Source of the DNA: Spirochaetota bacterium
GTDB lineage: Bacteria > Spirochaetota > UBA12135 > COTS27
Assembly: GCA_013426755.1 (NCBI GenBank)
Contig: AP019861.1
Location: forward strand, 1,724,454 to 1,788,453
Direction of reading: 5' to 3'
Length of the DNA stretch: 64,000 nt
This document shows, piece by piece, positions 18,179 to 27,722 of the stretch. Positions within the stretch are counted from its first letter, which is position 1; every line of letters begins with the position of its first letter. The notes beneath the pieces were generated by a model that did no database searches, was not told where the DNA came from, and saw nothing but the letters and a program-made list of their open reading frames with translations. A program made the translations under genes and the position numbers.

Positions 18179-18480
18179 CAATCCAGCCTAGGCATCTTCA
18201 ATCCAGTCTAGAAATTCTTCAATCCAATCTAGGAATCTTCAATCCAATCTAGGAATCTTCAATCCAATCTAGAAATATTCAATCCAATCTAGAAGTCTTC
18301 AATCCAATCTAGAAGTCTTCAATCCAATCTAGAAGTCTTCAATCCAATCTAGAAGTCTTCAATCCAATCTAGAAGTCTTCAATCCAATCTAGAAGTCTTC
18401 AATCCAATCTAGAAATATTCAATCCAATCTAAGAATCTTCAATCCAACTCGAAAATTCTAATCGAGTCCGAAAATTCCAA
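18179..18480. repeat. 20-bp tandem repeat array downstream of the tRNA
   Basis: About 14 copies of a 20-bp unit, AATCCAATCTAGAAGTCTTC and variants (AGGAATCTTC, AGAAATATTC), start about 15 bp after the tRNA 3' end. The copies abut with no spacers, which rules out a CRISPR array. Divergence is greatest at both ends and the centre is nearly perfect, typical of an expanding array. Confidence 0.9.
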
Positions 18481-18659
18481 TCATCAATACTTCGCAGCCA
18501 TAATTCAATGGCTCTAACAATAGCTTTAAGCAAGCCATTGAAAGCGTGTTAAGTCTTGTAACACGTGCCACTCAATGTTCTTATAGTGTAGTACATTCAA
18601 TATTATTATTCTACGCTATCAATACTCTGCAGCCATAATTCAATGGCATTGCTCTCATA

Positions 18660-19600
18660 TCGTTTTAAAAAACCTATTCCATCTATCCAAGCCAAAATGA
18701 AGTCAAGTACTTTGCAACCTGTTATGAACACATTGCAACCTTTAAGTTTTTTTACGAATTTTAATTACTTTATTCAATATAGCAATATCGCAATATAACA
18801 TAACCCCGCATTAACATTACTAACATGACTCATACTATTAACTCATATTACCCATACTATTAACTCACATTACTTATACTACTGATATTAAGAAAACTAT
18901 TAACACTACAAGCACGACTTCTAACCCCTGATCGCTATGCAATTCTTTAAAAACCTACTCCATCTATCCAAGCCAAAATGAAGTCAAGTACTTTGCAACC
19001 TGTTATGAACACATTGCAACCTTCGAGTTTTTTTACGAATTTTAATTACTTTATTCAATATAGCAATATCGCAATACAACATAACCCCGCATTAACATTA
19101 CTAACATTATTCATACTATTAACTCATATTACCTATACTACTGATATTAAGAAAACTATTAACACCACAGCCACGACTTCTAACCTCTGATCGCTATGCA
19201 ATCTTTAAAAACCTATTCCATCTATCCAAGTCAAAATGAAGTCAAGTACTTTGCAACCTGTTATGAACACATTGCAACCTTTAAGTTTTTTTACGAATTT
19301 TAATTACTTTATTCAATATAGCAACATCGCAATATAACATAACCCCGCATTAACATTACTAACATTACTCATACTATTAACTAATATCACCCATACTATT
19401 AACTCACATTACTTATACTACTGATATTAAGAAAACTATTAACACTACAACCACGACTTCTAACCTCTGATCGCTATGCAATTCTTTAAAAAACCTACTC
19501 CATCTATCCAAGCCAAAATGAAGTCAAGTACTTTGCAACCTGTTATGAACACATTGCAACCTTCGAGTTTTTTTTAAGAATTTTGATTACATTATGGAGT
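18660..19600. repeat. ~260-280 bp direct tandem repeats, about 3.4 copies
   Basis: Copies start near 18667, 18948, 19208 and 19488, each opening with AACCTA(T/C)TCCATCTATCC and containing AAGTCAAGTACTTTGCAACC. The fourth is truncated around 19590. One copy holds a 70-codon open frame (18978-19190), but the matching frame is stopped early in another copy (at about 18796 in the first), so I do not call a gene. The segment 18481-18660 before it is unique AT-rich sequence with a duplicated CAGCCATAATTCAATGGC. Confidence 0.85.
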
Positions 19601-19721
19601 AGATGAAACACATTGTTTTTAAAGAATTCTTATAGAAAGCATAACACAGAAACTACCTTAAACTAACCCCAACCACCCCAAAAGCTAATATAAAAACGAA
19701 TATTGAAACAAGAATAAAGCC

Positions 19722-19994
19722 ATGAAGACAGAGAGACCCCTTAATGTGCACGGCAATTTATTTGGAATTGGGCGTGAGACATTGATGCATATTGGGAGCG
19801 TGAAGGTTCCTAGGAATTTTTATATTTCACTTCATACGGGGCGCATAGTGAAACGGTTTACACGGTTAGCACTGGAAAGTGGTATTAAGATGGAAGAAAT
19901 AGAATTATTGGTACGTAGTTCAGAAGGGCACCCTGGCAAATTGCTTAAAGTCTTACAATCACACATGATTACTGTTAAGAATGATGAATATTAA
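19722..19994 (+). CDS. Small hypothetical protein at the left edge of the phage cluster
   Basis: 90 residues, ATG start, TAA stop; the upstream ribosome-binding site is weak. The protein is mildly basic and globular-looking, with an N-terminal strand-rich part (GNLFGIGRETLMHIGSVKVP) and C-terminal helices (KMEEIELLVRSSEG). No family is recognised. It is the first gene of a run of + strand genes that becomes clearly phage structural, so a phage role is possible by position only. It ends right before an array of 10-bp repeats. Confidence 0.5.
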   Translation: MKTERPLNVHGNLFGIGRETLMHIGSVKVPRNFYISLHTGRIVKRFTRLALESGIKMEEIELLVRSSEGHPGKLLKVLQSHMITVKNDEY

Positions 19995-20020
19995 ATCTAT
20001 TAACCCAAGCCTAGTATACA

Positions 20021-20107
20021 TCTCAATACATCTCAATACATCTCAATACATCTCAATACATCTCAATACATCTCAATATATCTCAATATATCTCAATACA
20101 TCTCAAT
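20021..20107. repeat. 10-bp tandem repeat (TCTCAATACA)
   Basis: Nearly nine head-to-tail copies of TCTCAATACA, two of them TCTCAATATA. The array is open in one frame for a 60-residue product that is pure repeat and is not called as a gene. Confidence 0.9.
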
Positions 20108-20237
20108 TGAACCGTAAAGAAGCTGATTTTGATCTTATTTTGAAGAAACTGATTTTTACCTAATTTTGAAGAGTCCAATTTTTACCCTAGTGATCTAAAT
20201 ATATTAAAGCCAATTGTGTGCGTGTGTCAAAAAGTCA

Positions 20238-20957
20238 ATGAATAAACAATCAAGTCATCCCATGAAAGTATTACAATCTGAAGCAGAAATTGAAGAGGCT
20301 GCATATCCACTGCGCGTGCTCGATGCAAAGAAGAATCCTACTGAGCCCCCTGTGAGTTATTCCAAGAATAATCCTACTGAGCCTCCTGTGAGTCGTTCTA
20401 GGAAAAATCCTACTGATCACCCTGTGAGTCGTTCTAGGAAAAATCCTACTGAGCCCCCTGTGAGTCATTCTAGGAAAAATCCGACTGATCATCCTGTGAT
20501 CGACTCTAAATCATGTTCAGTGACAGGTGATTTTTTAGAAATGTCTGCCCCTAAGCAAAAAAATCCTCCTAGCGAAGACAATTTGGAAATTTCTACGCCT
20601 AAGCAAGAGAACACCTATGAAAAAATGCCTAGTCCTAAGCTGGTGGATACGTGTCGGAGTGAAGATGAAGTGATATTTGATCACAAAACAGCTTTTGCGC
20701 GGTATGAAGAGATTCGGTTATATGCGTTGGCGAAGGAGCAGTACAATGTTGCGCGTGCTGTGGTGAAGAATCAATGTGAATTGTTTAATTTGGTGGGGGT
20801 GAGTCCTAGCGTGAATGGTGAGTTGACGTCTGCACAAGTACTGGAGCATGAATTCGAGCGTATTCTAGCAATGCCGTGTACTGAGGACGAAGACACTAGG
20901 AAGTCTAAAAATAAGGAAGACGTGCATACTAAAAATATAAAAACAAATCATAAATAG
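20238..20957 (+). CDS. Possible phage terminase small subunit with N-terminal repeats
   Basis: The ATG at 20238 gives 239 residues; an in-frame TTG at 20214 would add eight. Residues ~30-90 are a decayed tandem repeat with a 13-residue (39-bp) period around 'RKNPTEPPVS', so the DNA array was captured in frame. The C-terminal ~90 residues are folded-looking: a helix (FARYEEIRLYALAKEQYN) then VARAVVKNQCELFNLVG, like the A-x3-A...L-x-G helix common at the C-terminus of small terminases. It lies just upstream of the large terminase, the usual place for terS. The function is an inference from position and this short resemblance; no DNA-binding helix-turn-helix could be assigned. Confidence 0.45.
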   Translation: MNKQSSHPMKVLQSEAEIEEAAYPLRVLDAKKNPTEPPVSYSKNNPTEPPVSRSRKNPTDHPVSRSRKNPTEPPVSHSRKNPTDHPVIDSKSCSVTGDFLEMSAPKQKNPPSEDNLEISTPKQENTYEKMPSPKLVDTCRSEDEVIFDHKTAFARYEEIRLYALAKEQYNVARAVVKNQCELFNLVGVSPSVNGELTSAQVLEHEFERILAMPCTEDEDTRKSKNKEDVHTKNIKTNHK

Positions 20958-21104
20958 ATAGCATCGCAACAATGACAATGATAACAATGATAATAACTAA
21001 TAATAACTAATAATAAGAATAACAACACTAACACAACAACACACTAACAACAATAACACAATAACACAATAACACAATAACACAATAAGGGAATTTTTTA
21101 AAAT
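20958..21104. repeat. 9-bp AACACAATA repeats and related AT/AC-rich sequence
   Basis: The gap before the terminase is made of AATGATA/AATAACT-type short repeats and then five to six copies of AACACAATA (about 21047-21088). An AAGGGAA at 21086-21092 may serve as a distant ribosome-binding site for the next gene. Confidence 0.75.
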
Positions 21105-22838
21105 ATGAACTCAAAGCCGATTAAAGAACAGCCAAGCAAGGAAAATTCCCTAAGCACGCATGCGATACCTAACAGCACGCAGGCAATACCTAACAGCACG
21201 CAGGCAATACCTAACAAAAAGACTGCACTAAATAGTGAGGACAGGTCTAGCCAAATGACTAAGCAATTAACTAACCAATTGACTGACCAATTGACTGACC
21301 AAGTACCTAGCCAATTGACTAAGCAAGTACCTAGCCAAATGACTAGCCAAGTGACTAAGCAAATGACTAACCCATTGACTAACCAAAAGGGACTGCTAGA
21401 TACTCAGAAATTTTCTCATGAATATAAACGCGAAGGTGCTATCAATGAACAAGCACAGCTGCAAGCAGCGGCAGTTCAGTACAAAACGAAACGTGAGCGG
21501 CTTCTTAAAGAGCCTGAGCGGTTGGGGCATTATTTAGGGTACCAGGACTTAGGCAGTGTGCACGGAGAATGGATACGAAAGATCTGGCAGGACAATTTAA
21601 CAGAAGACAGGCTCATTCTAGCGCACCGCAATAGTTACAAAACGACGGCGATTATCATAGTCGGGGTGATGTGGTATTTACTATTTCATCCGAATGCGAC
21701 AATTTTAATAGCACGCAAAGAATACAAAGGCGCCGCAGCAATGTTAGCACGGATTCGCAGGCACTACTTAGCACCTAAGGTAGCTTCGCTCTACAGTCAA
21801 TTGGGGATAGCCGAAAAATTCAGCCTTACCGTAGCGAAGGAGAATACGTTATCGTTATCGACAAAGACGGTGATCACACAGGAGGGCAATATTGAGGTTA
21901 TAGGGACGAGTGCTAAGGGCATTACTGGGCGGCACTACGATCGGATTCATCTAGACGATGTTGTGACTGAGCACGATCGCGACAGCACGAAGGAGCGGAT
22001 TAAAACCATACGATTTTATGAAAATTTAAAAAGTGTCATCAAACCTGGCAATGCAATCACCGCAACGGGCACGCCATGGCACAAACACGATCTGTATAAG
22101 AAATTTGGTCACGTGGATCGGTATCCACTTGGCAGCATCAATATCAAGGCATTTACCGCCGAGCAAATTAAAGCAAAGCAGCAAGAATTATCACCCGCAA
22201 TGTTCGCTTCACAATATCAACTCACACATATAAGCGATCATCATAATTTATTTCTGAACGTGAAGAGGAGTAGTACTTGGGATGTGAATGCGAGGACGCT
22301 TGGACATATTGACCCGGCGTTTGGTGGAACGCACACATCGGCGTTTACGTTAGTGCAATTCACCCAAAGTCGCATCCTTGTTATCGGGCATGTCTTTACA
22401 GGACATATTCGCAAGCACTACGAGAAGATCAAATCCCTTATTAAGAAGTATCACGTGACGGGGACGTATATAGAAACCAATGCGGACAAGGGAGCGTTGC
22501 TCTATGACTTGCAGCGTCAAGGTCTAATGGTCTGGGGCTACCATGAAGCGATGAATAAGCATATTAAGATCATGACATTACTCTATCAATACTGGCAGCA
22601 CCTCTACTTTCACAAAGACTGTGATATGAAGTACATTGGTCAGATCGAAGATTACAATGAACGTGCTTTACTTGACGATGCGCCTGATAGTCTTGCGTCA
22701 TTGCTGATGAAATGTGGGCGTACGTTCTTAGCCTACCTCGATCACCCTACGTCCTACGCTGCTACGAAACAATTCAATGATCGTCCAGAACAACGCTTGC
22801 ATTGGGTTAGAGAATTAGAACGTGGAGTTGTTTTTTAA
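21105..22838 (+). CDS. terL: Phage terminase large subunit (packaging ATPase/nuclease)
   Basis: 577 residues. It powers DNA translocation into the procapsid and cuts the concatemer. The ATPase half shows a Walker A-like AHRNSYKTT (173-181), Walker B IHLDDVV (281-287) and coupling motif ATGTPW (320-325). The nuclease half shows HIDPAFGG (401-408), IETN (456-459) and DAPDSL (525-530), consistent with an RNase H-like acidic triad. The Walker A is degenerate: Tyr replaces the usual Gly before Lys-Thr, as in divergent podovirus-type terminases. Residues ~50-95 form a Gln/Thr-rich in-frame repeat (QLTDQ, QVPSQ, QMTSQ) absent from typical terminases, whose folded part begins around residue 130. It is followed by an intergenic repeat array and lies upstream of the portal gene, in normal packaging-module order. 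Confidence 0.93.
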   Translation: MNSKPIKEQPSKENSLSTHAIPNSTQAIPNSTQAIPNKKTALNSEDRSSQMTKQLTNQLTDQLTDQVPSQLTKQVPSQMTSQVTKQMTNPLTNQKGLLDTQKFSHEYKREGAINEQAQLQAAAVQYKTKRERLLKEPERLGHYLGYQDLGSVHGEWIRKIWQDNLTEDRLILAHRNSYKTTAIIIVGVMWYLLFHPNATILIARKEYKGAAAMLARIRRHYLAPKVASLYSQLGIAEKFSLTVAKENTLSLSTKTVITQEGNIEVIGTSAKGITGRHYDRIHLDDVVTEHDRDSTKERIKTIRFYENLKSVIKPGNAITATGTPWHKHDLYKKFGHVDRYPLGSINIKAFTAEQIKAKQQELSPAMFASQYQLTHISDHHNLFLNVKRSSTWDVNARTLGHIDPAFGGTHTSAFTLVQFTQSRILVIGHVFTGHIRKHYEKIKSLIKKYHVTGTYIETNADKGALLYDLQRQGLMVWGYHEAMNKHIKIMTLLYQYWQHLYFHKDCDMKYIGQIEDYNERALLDDAPDSLASLLMKCGRTFLAYLDHPTSYAATKQFNDRPEQRLHWVRELERGVVF

Positions 22839-22851
22839 TGTCTTTATATAT

Positions 22852-23062
22852 CCTATAAATCCTTCTATCAATCTTCCTATGAATCCTTCTATCAATCTTC
22901 CTATGAATCCTTCTATCAATCTTCCTATGAATCCTTCTATCAATCTTCCTATGAATCCTTCTATCAATCCCTCTATCAATCTTCCTATCAATCCTTCTAT
23001 GAACCTTCCTATAAACCTTCCTATGAACCTTCCTATCAATCTTTCTATAAACCTTATCAATG
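22852..23062. repeat. 12/24-bp tandem repeat (CTTCCTATGAATCCTTCTAT family)
   Basis: About 17 copies of a 12-bp unit alternate as CTTCCTATGAAT and CCTTCTATCAAT. Because 12 is a multiple of 3, both strands are open across it, giving apparent 85- and 95-residue frames that read as NPSINLPM or IEGFIGRL repeats. These are not called as genes. Confidence 0.9.
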
Positions 23063-23120
23063 CAATAAGTCTGTATTGATTGAATTGAAATTTTAAGAGC
23101 AAGAGTACAAAGGAGTTACA

Positions 23121-23369
23121 ATGATGATTCGATTTAACAGCATCTTATTAGTGGGCATTGTCATCACAACCATTCTGTCCTACCTGGTAGCGAGCAATTT
23201 AGCATTAGTGATCATTGGTGCAATGTTAAGCGGAATTATTTTGATTCTCAATTTTTTATTAGAATTGCTTGTCCCCAAGACAAAACAGATAAGCAAGCGA
23301 ATGAAGACATTAGAAGCGGAGTTGCTGCACATTAAAAGAACGCTTTCACTAAAAAATTGGGAAGAGTAA
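23121..23369 (+). CDS. Small two-span membrane protein
   Basis: 82 residues with a strong ribosome-binding site (AAGGAG, 23109-23114) upstream of two adjacent ATG codons at 23121 and 23124. Two hydrophobic segments (about 8-25 and 27-49) are followed by a basic, helical tail (KTKQISKRMKTLEAELLHIKRTL). It lies between the terminase and portal genes. The topology would suit a small phage membrane protein such as a holin-like or superinfection factor, but no family is recognised and a bona fide 3TM holin exists at 42066. Confidence 0.6.
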   Translation: MMIRFNSILLVGIVITTILSYLVASNLALVIIGAMLSGIILILNFLLELLVPKTKQISKRMKTLEAELLHIKRTLSLKNWEE

Positions 23370-23399
23370 TTTTCTACAACCTGTCCCCAGCTTTTACCC

Positions 23400-23770
23400 C
23401 CAATGAGAATCCAAGCGAATTAAATTAAATTAAATTAAATTAAATTGAATTAAATTAAATTAAATTAAATTAAACTGAATTAAATTAAACTGAATTGAAT
23501 TGAACCCAAAAACCAATTGAGAAGTCCCATTGAAAAATCAATTAAGTCTAATTGAGCAACCAATTGAATTGAATTAAATTAAATTAAACTGAATTGAATT
23601 GAACTGAATTAAATTAAACTGAATTGAATTGAATTGAAAAACCAATTGAGAAGTCTCATTGAAAAATCAATTAAATCTAATTGAGAAACCAATTGAATTG
23701 AATTAAATTAAACTGAATTGAACCCAAAAACCAATTGAGAATCTCAATTAAAAAAATTAAAAAATTGACA
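23400..23770. repeat. Nested 5-bp (TTAAA/TTGAA) and ~110-130 bp repeats
   Basis: This is a gene-free stretch built from AATTA/AATTG-type 5-bp units. A longer module containing AAAAACCAATTGAGAA(G/T)TC is repeated near 23510, 23636 and 23727. It is almost free of G and C. The portal ribosome-binding site follows at 23788. Confidence 0.85.
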
Positions 23771-23801
23771 ACTAAAACCCAACAAGCGAGAGGTAAGAAG
23801 A

Positions 23802-26702
23802 TTGGAAAAGTCGAGAACATTGTCAACAATGAATAAGCCAGTGAACGTGAAAGCAGGTGACGGCGGTCGGCTGGTAGCCCAAACGATCTACGGAAGTGAT
23901 CGTAGTCGCAATCTCAATCTGCAAACCACCCAGCGCGGCAACAATACTCCAAGCAGCACTGCAACTAGTACTCCAAGTAGGACTCCAAGCAATACTGCAG
24001 CTAGGACTCCAAACAGTACTGCAGGTAGTACTCCAAGCAATACTGCAACTAGCAATGATCGTAATAATAATAATAATAATAATCGTCATAGCAAATCCAA
24101 TCCTTACCATAAAGAACATGGCCGTAAAATGGATGACGAGGCTCTTAAAAAAATACGTGTTCAATTAATAGAACGGGTATTCAATTATTACCAGACGATA
24201 GAATCATTAAAATTAAGTGATCTGTGGAAACGCAGTTGGCAGCAGTACTACAGCGGCTTTTACAATTTAGGAGTGGCACGTAAAATAAAGAAAGTAGGTG
24301 ATCAAGCAGAATTGCTAAAATTATCGATCAATGACTACGGAAACATCATTCGCAACCTACATACGCTTATCACGCGTGAGCCGCCATTAATCGATGCGAA
24401 ACCTATCAATCCATCGACACAGGCAATCGCAGAAGTGATCCCCGCTAAGGTACTTTTGGAATTTTATCAAGATCAGAAATATCTCGATCGTGAGATCGCC
24501 CAAGCAAAATTATACGAGTTATTGTTTGGAACGGGATATTTGGTGATTGATTGGAATCCGTATGCTGGTACTGGCAAGGCTTCTGATAAAATGCAATTGA
24601 CCCTACATCAAGGCGATTTGAGTTTTTCGACGCATACGCCTTTTGATGTTATACACGACGTGTATGGGTCGCCGCATGATATTCAGTGGTATATTGTACG
24701 GACGTTACAAAACAAGCACCTGTTAGCCGAACGGTATAAGCACGTTAAACTGAAGACGGAGACAATGTTAACAAACAAGTACATTGATCTGACGCTTGGG
24801 ACGTACGCGAACCAATTATCCGAGCACGATAAAAGTAAAATAGACGTCTTCACTTACTATGAGAAGGCAAGTCATGAGTATCCGCGTGGAAGAAAGATTG
24901 TATTCACGCGTCACCATGTACTGAGTTGTGGTGTTTTAGCGGGGAGGGAGCTTCCCGTCATTCGCATTGCCAATGAAACGATTATGAACACGACGTTAGG
25001 AGCGACGATAGCGTTTGACCTGCTGGAAATACAGAAATCAAAGGACAGTCTGATCTCGACTATCATTAACAATCAAGCCAGTTTTGGTCTCAATTCAATT
25101 GTCGTCCCGAAAGCAGCGCAATTAGAAGCGAGCAAATTAGGGACACGACTTAATATTTTAGAAGTGAGTGACATGATGCATCAGCCTAAGATCTTAGACT
25201 TACTTCGTTCTAATCCTGAGATTTTCCAAATGGTCTCCTACTTAGAAAAAGCAATGGAGCGGATCAGTGGGATCAATGCCGTTGTGCGTGGCAGTGCCCA
25301 TGCGTCGCAAAGTGGTCAAGCACTAGCCCTTATAACGTCAATGTCTCTACAATTTGCCTCAGGTTATTTACGGACATTCCGTGAGACGTACAAGCAGGCT
25401 GGGGAGCGGATTCTCAGTATTTTGAAACACAATCTAGCAGCAGCAAGGCAATATCGCATCATTGGTAAAGGCGGTAAAGTCTTCCAAGGAGCGCTTTCTG
25501 CGGCGGGGTTATACGAGGACTATCATATATCGGTAGAGCTTGTCAGTCCGTTAAAATCCACCGTGCAAGGACGTGAGATCATTGCCAATACGCTTTTAGA
25601 ACGTGGTTTTATTAAAGAGCCGCGTGAATATTTGAGTGTGCTTGTGCATGGGCGTATTGATGATATTTTGACACCGGCGGCGCGGCTTAAAGAAAGTCTT
25701 AAATACGAAGCCGAGCAGCTTGTGAGTGCCGATGACGTCCATGTCTTAGAAATTCAAAATCACCCTGCTTTCATCAACCATGATCTCAATATTTTAAACG
25801 ATCATGAAAAAACAAAGGATGCAGAGCTTGTTCGTCGTGTCTATGAAGTTGTATTGAAACGAATAGCCACGTGGAAACGTGTTTCTAATGACTATCCTGA
25901 GCTGCTACGAATTGCTGGCATTCCCCTTTACACCGAAACCAGCCATGATCCCAATAACGACCCCAGCTATGATCCCAATAACGATCCCAGCAATAACCCC
26001 AACACCGAACCCAGCCATGATCCCAATAACGACCCCAGCAATAACCCCAACAACGAAGTCATTAACGAAGTGAATCCTAATACGGACAATGCGGCTGGTG
26101 ATCTATTGACGGCGGCTATGTCTAGTGATCGTGAGAATGGCAGTGATTTGAGTGCCATTGAAACGCAGGCTCTAGCTGATCTTATGAATGATAATCTTTC
26201 TATTAGAAATATTAGAAATATTAGAAATACTGAAAATATTAGAAATAGTGAAAATATTAGAAATAGTGAAAATCCAAAAAATGCTAGCAACAGCGTAACC
26301 CATGTGAAAGCAGCCTCGCTTATTAAAATTTTAGAATTATTGAAACAATTGAAGCGAGGCGAAGGTCTAGCAGAGACAGATGAAGCTGTACTCTCCTCAC
26401 TACTCACTCGCTTAGAGTTAGCTCAAGATCAAGCTCAATCTCAAAATCAAGTTCAAAATCAAGTTCAAGATCAATCTCGAGATCAAGCCCTAGCTGATAA
26501 CACAAGAAGAGTAAACTCTACCCGGCGGCGTAGTGGTGGGAAGAAAAATTCCAGCATAAAGAAAACAAGGAAAGCAGCAGCTCACCGTCTGGCATCGCAA
26601 ACCAGCTCTTCGAAGCAAGCAAGCGCTATCTTTAAAAAAGAAAGAAAACCGCGCGGCGTCCTCCCCAATGATCCGCTGACCGAAGAACCCCCCCATATTT
26701 AA
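23802..26702 (+). CDS. Phage portal protein
   Basis: 966 residues. Portals form the dodecameric ring at the capsid vertex through which DNA passes. The TTG at 23802 is preferred to the ATG at 23829 because GAGAGGT (23788-23794) sits 7 nt upstream. Residues ~110-640 have the podovirus-type portal pattern: an alpha-helical wing, a long helix region around ISGINAVVRGSAHASQSGQA (about 487-506), and a helix with SMSLQFASGYLRTFRETYKQ. Disordered repeat tracts flank this core: NTPS/TPS repeats and poly-Asn at ~45-100, Asn/Asp/Pro repeats (NDPSNNPN) at ~705-750, IRN/ENIRNS repeats at ~805-830 and Gln-rich QVQNQVQDQ at ~865-895. Typical portals of this type are about 600-750 residues, so the excess is repeat tracts. 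A basic C-terminal tail (RRRSGGKKN...) follows. Confidence 0.88.
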   Translation: MEKSRTLSTMNKPVNVKAGDGGRLVAQTIYGSDRSRNLNLQTTQRGNNTPSSTATSTPSRTPSNTAARTPNSTAGSTPSNTATSNDRNNNNNNNRHSKSNPYHKEHGRKMDDEALKKIRVQLIERVFNYYQTIESLKLSDLWKRSWQQYYSGFYNLGVARKIKKVGDQAELLKLSINDYGNIIRNLHTLITREPPLIDAKPINPSTQAIAEVIPAKVLLEFYQDQKYLDREIAQAKLYELLFGTGYLVIDWNPYAGTGKASDKMQLTLHQGDLSFSTHTPFDVIHDVYGSPHDIQWYIVRTLQNKHLLAERYKHVKLKTETMLTNKYIDLTLGTYANQLSEHDKSKIDVFTYYEKASHEYPRGRKIVFTRHHVLSCGVLAGRELPVIRIANETIMNTTLGATIAFDLLEIQKSKDSLISTIINNQASFGLNSIVVPKAAQLEASKLGTRLNILEVSDMMHQPKILDLLRSNPEIFQMVSYLEKAMERISGINAVVRGSAHASQSGQALALITSMSLQFASGYLRTFRETYKQAGERILSILKHNLAAARQYRIIGKGGKVFQGALSAAGLYEDYHISVELVSPLKSTVQGREIIANTLLERGFIKEPREYLSVLVHGRIDDILTPAARLKESLKYEAEQLVSADDVHVLEIQNHPAFINHDLNILNDHEKTKDAELVRRVYEVVLKRIATWKRVSNDYPELLRIAGIPLYTETSHDPNNDPSYDPNNDPSNNPNTEPSHDPNNDPSNNPNNEVINEVNPNTDNAAGDLLTAAMSSDRENGSDLSAIETQALADLMNDNLSIRNIRNIRNTENIRNSENIRNSENPKNASNSVTHVKAASLIKILELLKQLKRGEGLAETDEAVLSSLLTRLELAQDQAQSQNQVQNQVQDQSRDQALADNTRRVNSTRRRSGGKKNSSIKKTRKAAAHRLASQTSSSKQASAIFKKERKPRGVLPNDPLTEEPPHI

Positions 26703-26834
26703 TATAATAACAACAGCACAACAAACAAAGAACACCCCGCCATTAATACGATACTAACAGCAATCCGTCACCAACAACCAGTAAATTAACAAATAAGCTT
26801 AAAAATGTTACCCAAAACCTTATAGGAAATAACG

Positions 26835-27722
26835 ATGAAACCTGAACGAAACACCGATCGCTACAGCGATCCACACACCGATCCACACACTGATCACCAC
26901 AGCGATCGAGACACCGATCGAGACACTGCACTGCCTACTGAACCCCAGCGATCCAATGCAGAAAATAATCCTATTTCTTTAACAAGAGCAAGGACCGAAG
27001 AGCCTTCGTCGAGAGCCACCTCCTCTACTTCCCCTAGTTTTCCTAGTTCTCCTCCCCCACCGAGCCCTATAAGAAATCTACCAACAGCCCCACCAGAAAC
27101 CCCAGCAGGACCTTCGCGAACCATCCCACCAGGAACTCCACCAAGAATTCCATCGAACGTTCCATCGAGCATTCCATCAGAACGTTCAGCACAAGGAGAA
27201 CGTGAAAGAACATCACCGCTCCCCCTAGCGTCGTCAGACCCCGCCGTAGCAGAAGTGCCCACAAAGCACGCTTCAAACCCCTCCGAAGCCACTCATTCTT
27301 ATATTGACGAATTAGAATTGCTCCGTGAAGATTATTACGATCTGCTAAGCGATCTCTACGAACAAGCACAAGAATTGCAACGCGAAGAGAACAAAAACTT
27401 TTTCACAACATTTTTCAAACAGCAGCAGGAAACAAGCCCGGTCACAAAGAATATTTTCTTCGAATTGCTAGAACAAGCGCATGCAGACGGACACACGCAT
27501 GGCGATTACCATCAGATTTTAGCCGCTGCGCGTGAGTACAGCCAGCAATTGGTAGCCAATAGTTTAAAACAACTCCCACCAGCACAGCTAGCAGCCCTGC
27601 TCGGCGAAGCAAGTATTAATGATTTAACGACATACCTCACCTCACAACAAGCAGAACGGCCAGCGCTCGTGACCGATACAGCGTACCGCACCGACCAGGG
27701 CGCTGAGGATATTATCCTTTAA
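26835..27722 (+). CDS. Probable scaffolding protein
   Basis: 295 residues with a good ribosome-binding site (AGGAAA) before ATG 26835. Residues 5-35 are an Asp/His/Arg/Thr repeat (SDPHTDPHTD, SDRDTDRDT). Residues ~60-155 are Pro/Ser rich and disordered. The C-terminal ~135 residues are helical and charged (YIDELELLREDYYDLLSDLYEQ, then FFELLEQAHADGHTHGD). A disordered, acidic-helical protein between portal and major capsid genes is the usual signature of a phage scaffold that guides capsid assembly. There is no direct family match, so the call rests on position and composition. Confidence 0.55.
   Translation: MKPERNTDRYSDPHTDPHTDHHSDRDTDRDTALPTEPQRSNAENNPISLTRARTEEPSSRATSSTSPSFPSSPPPPSPIRNLPTAPPETPAGPSRTIPPGTPPRIPSNVPSSIPSERSAQGERERTSPLPLASSDPAVAEVPTKHASNPSEATHSYIDELELLREDYYDLLSDLYEQAQELQREENKNFFTTFFKQQQETSPVTKNIFFELLEQAHADGHTHGDYHQILAAAREYSQQLVANSLKQLPPAQLAALLGEASINDLTTYLTSQQAERPALVTDTAYRTDQGAEDIIL

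Noticed and set aside
18179..18480. CRISPR-like array (regular 20-bp repeats)
   Set aside because: Units abut directly with no unique spacers and no cas genes are nearby; it is a simple tandem repeat.
18978..19190. 70-residue frame within the ~280-bp repeats
   Set aside because: The equivalent frame stops early in another copy of the repeat (at about 18796), so there is no selection to keep it open.
22815..23102. Long frames on both strands in the 12/24-bp array
   Set aside because: A 12-bp period without stops keeps frames open by chance; no ribosome-binding site and no non-repeat content.
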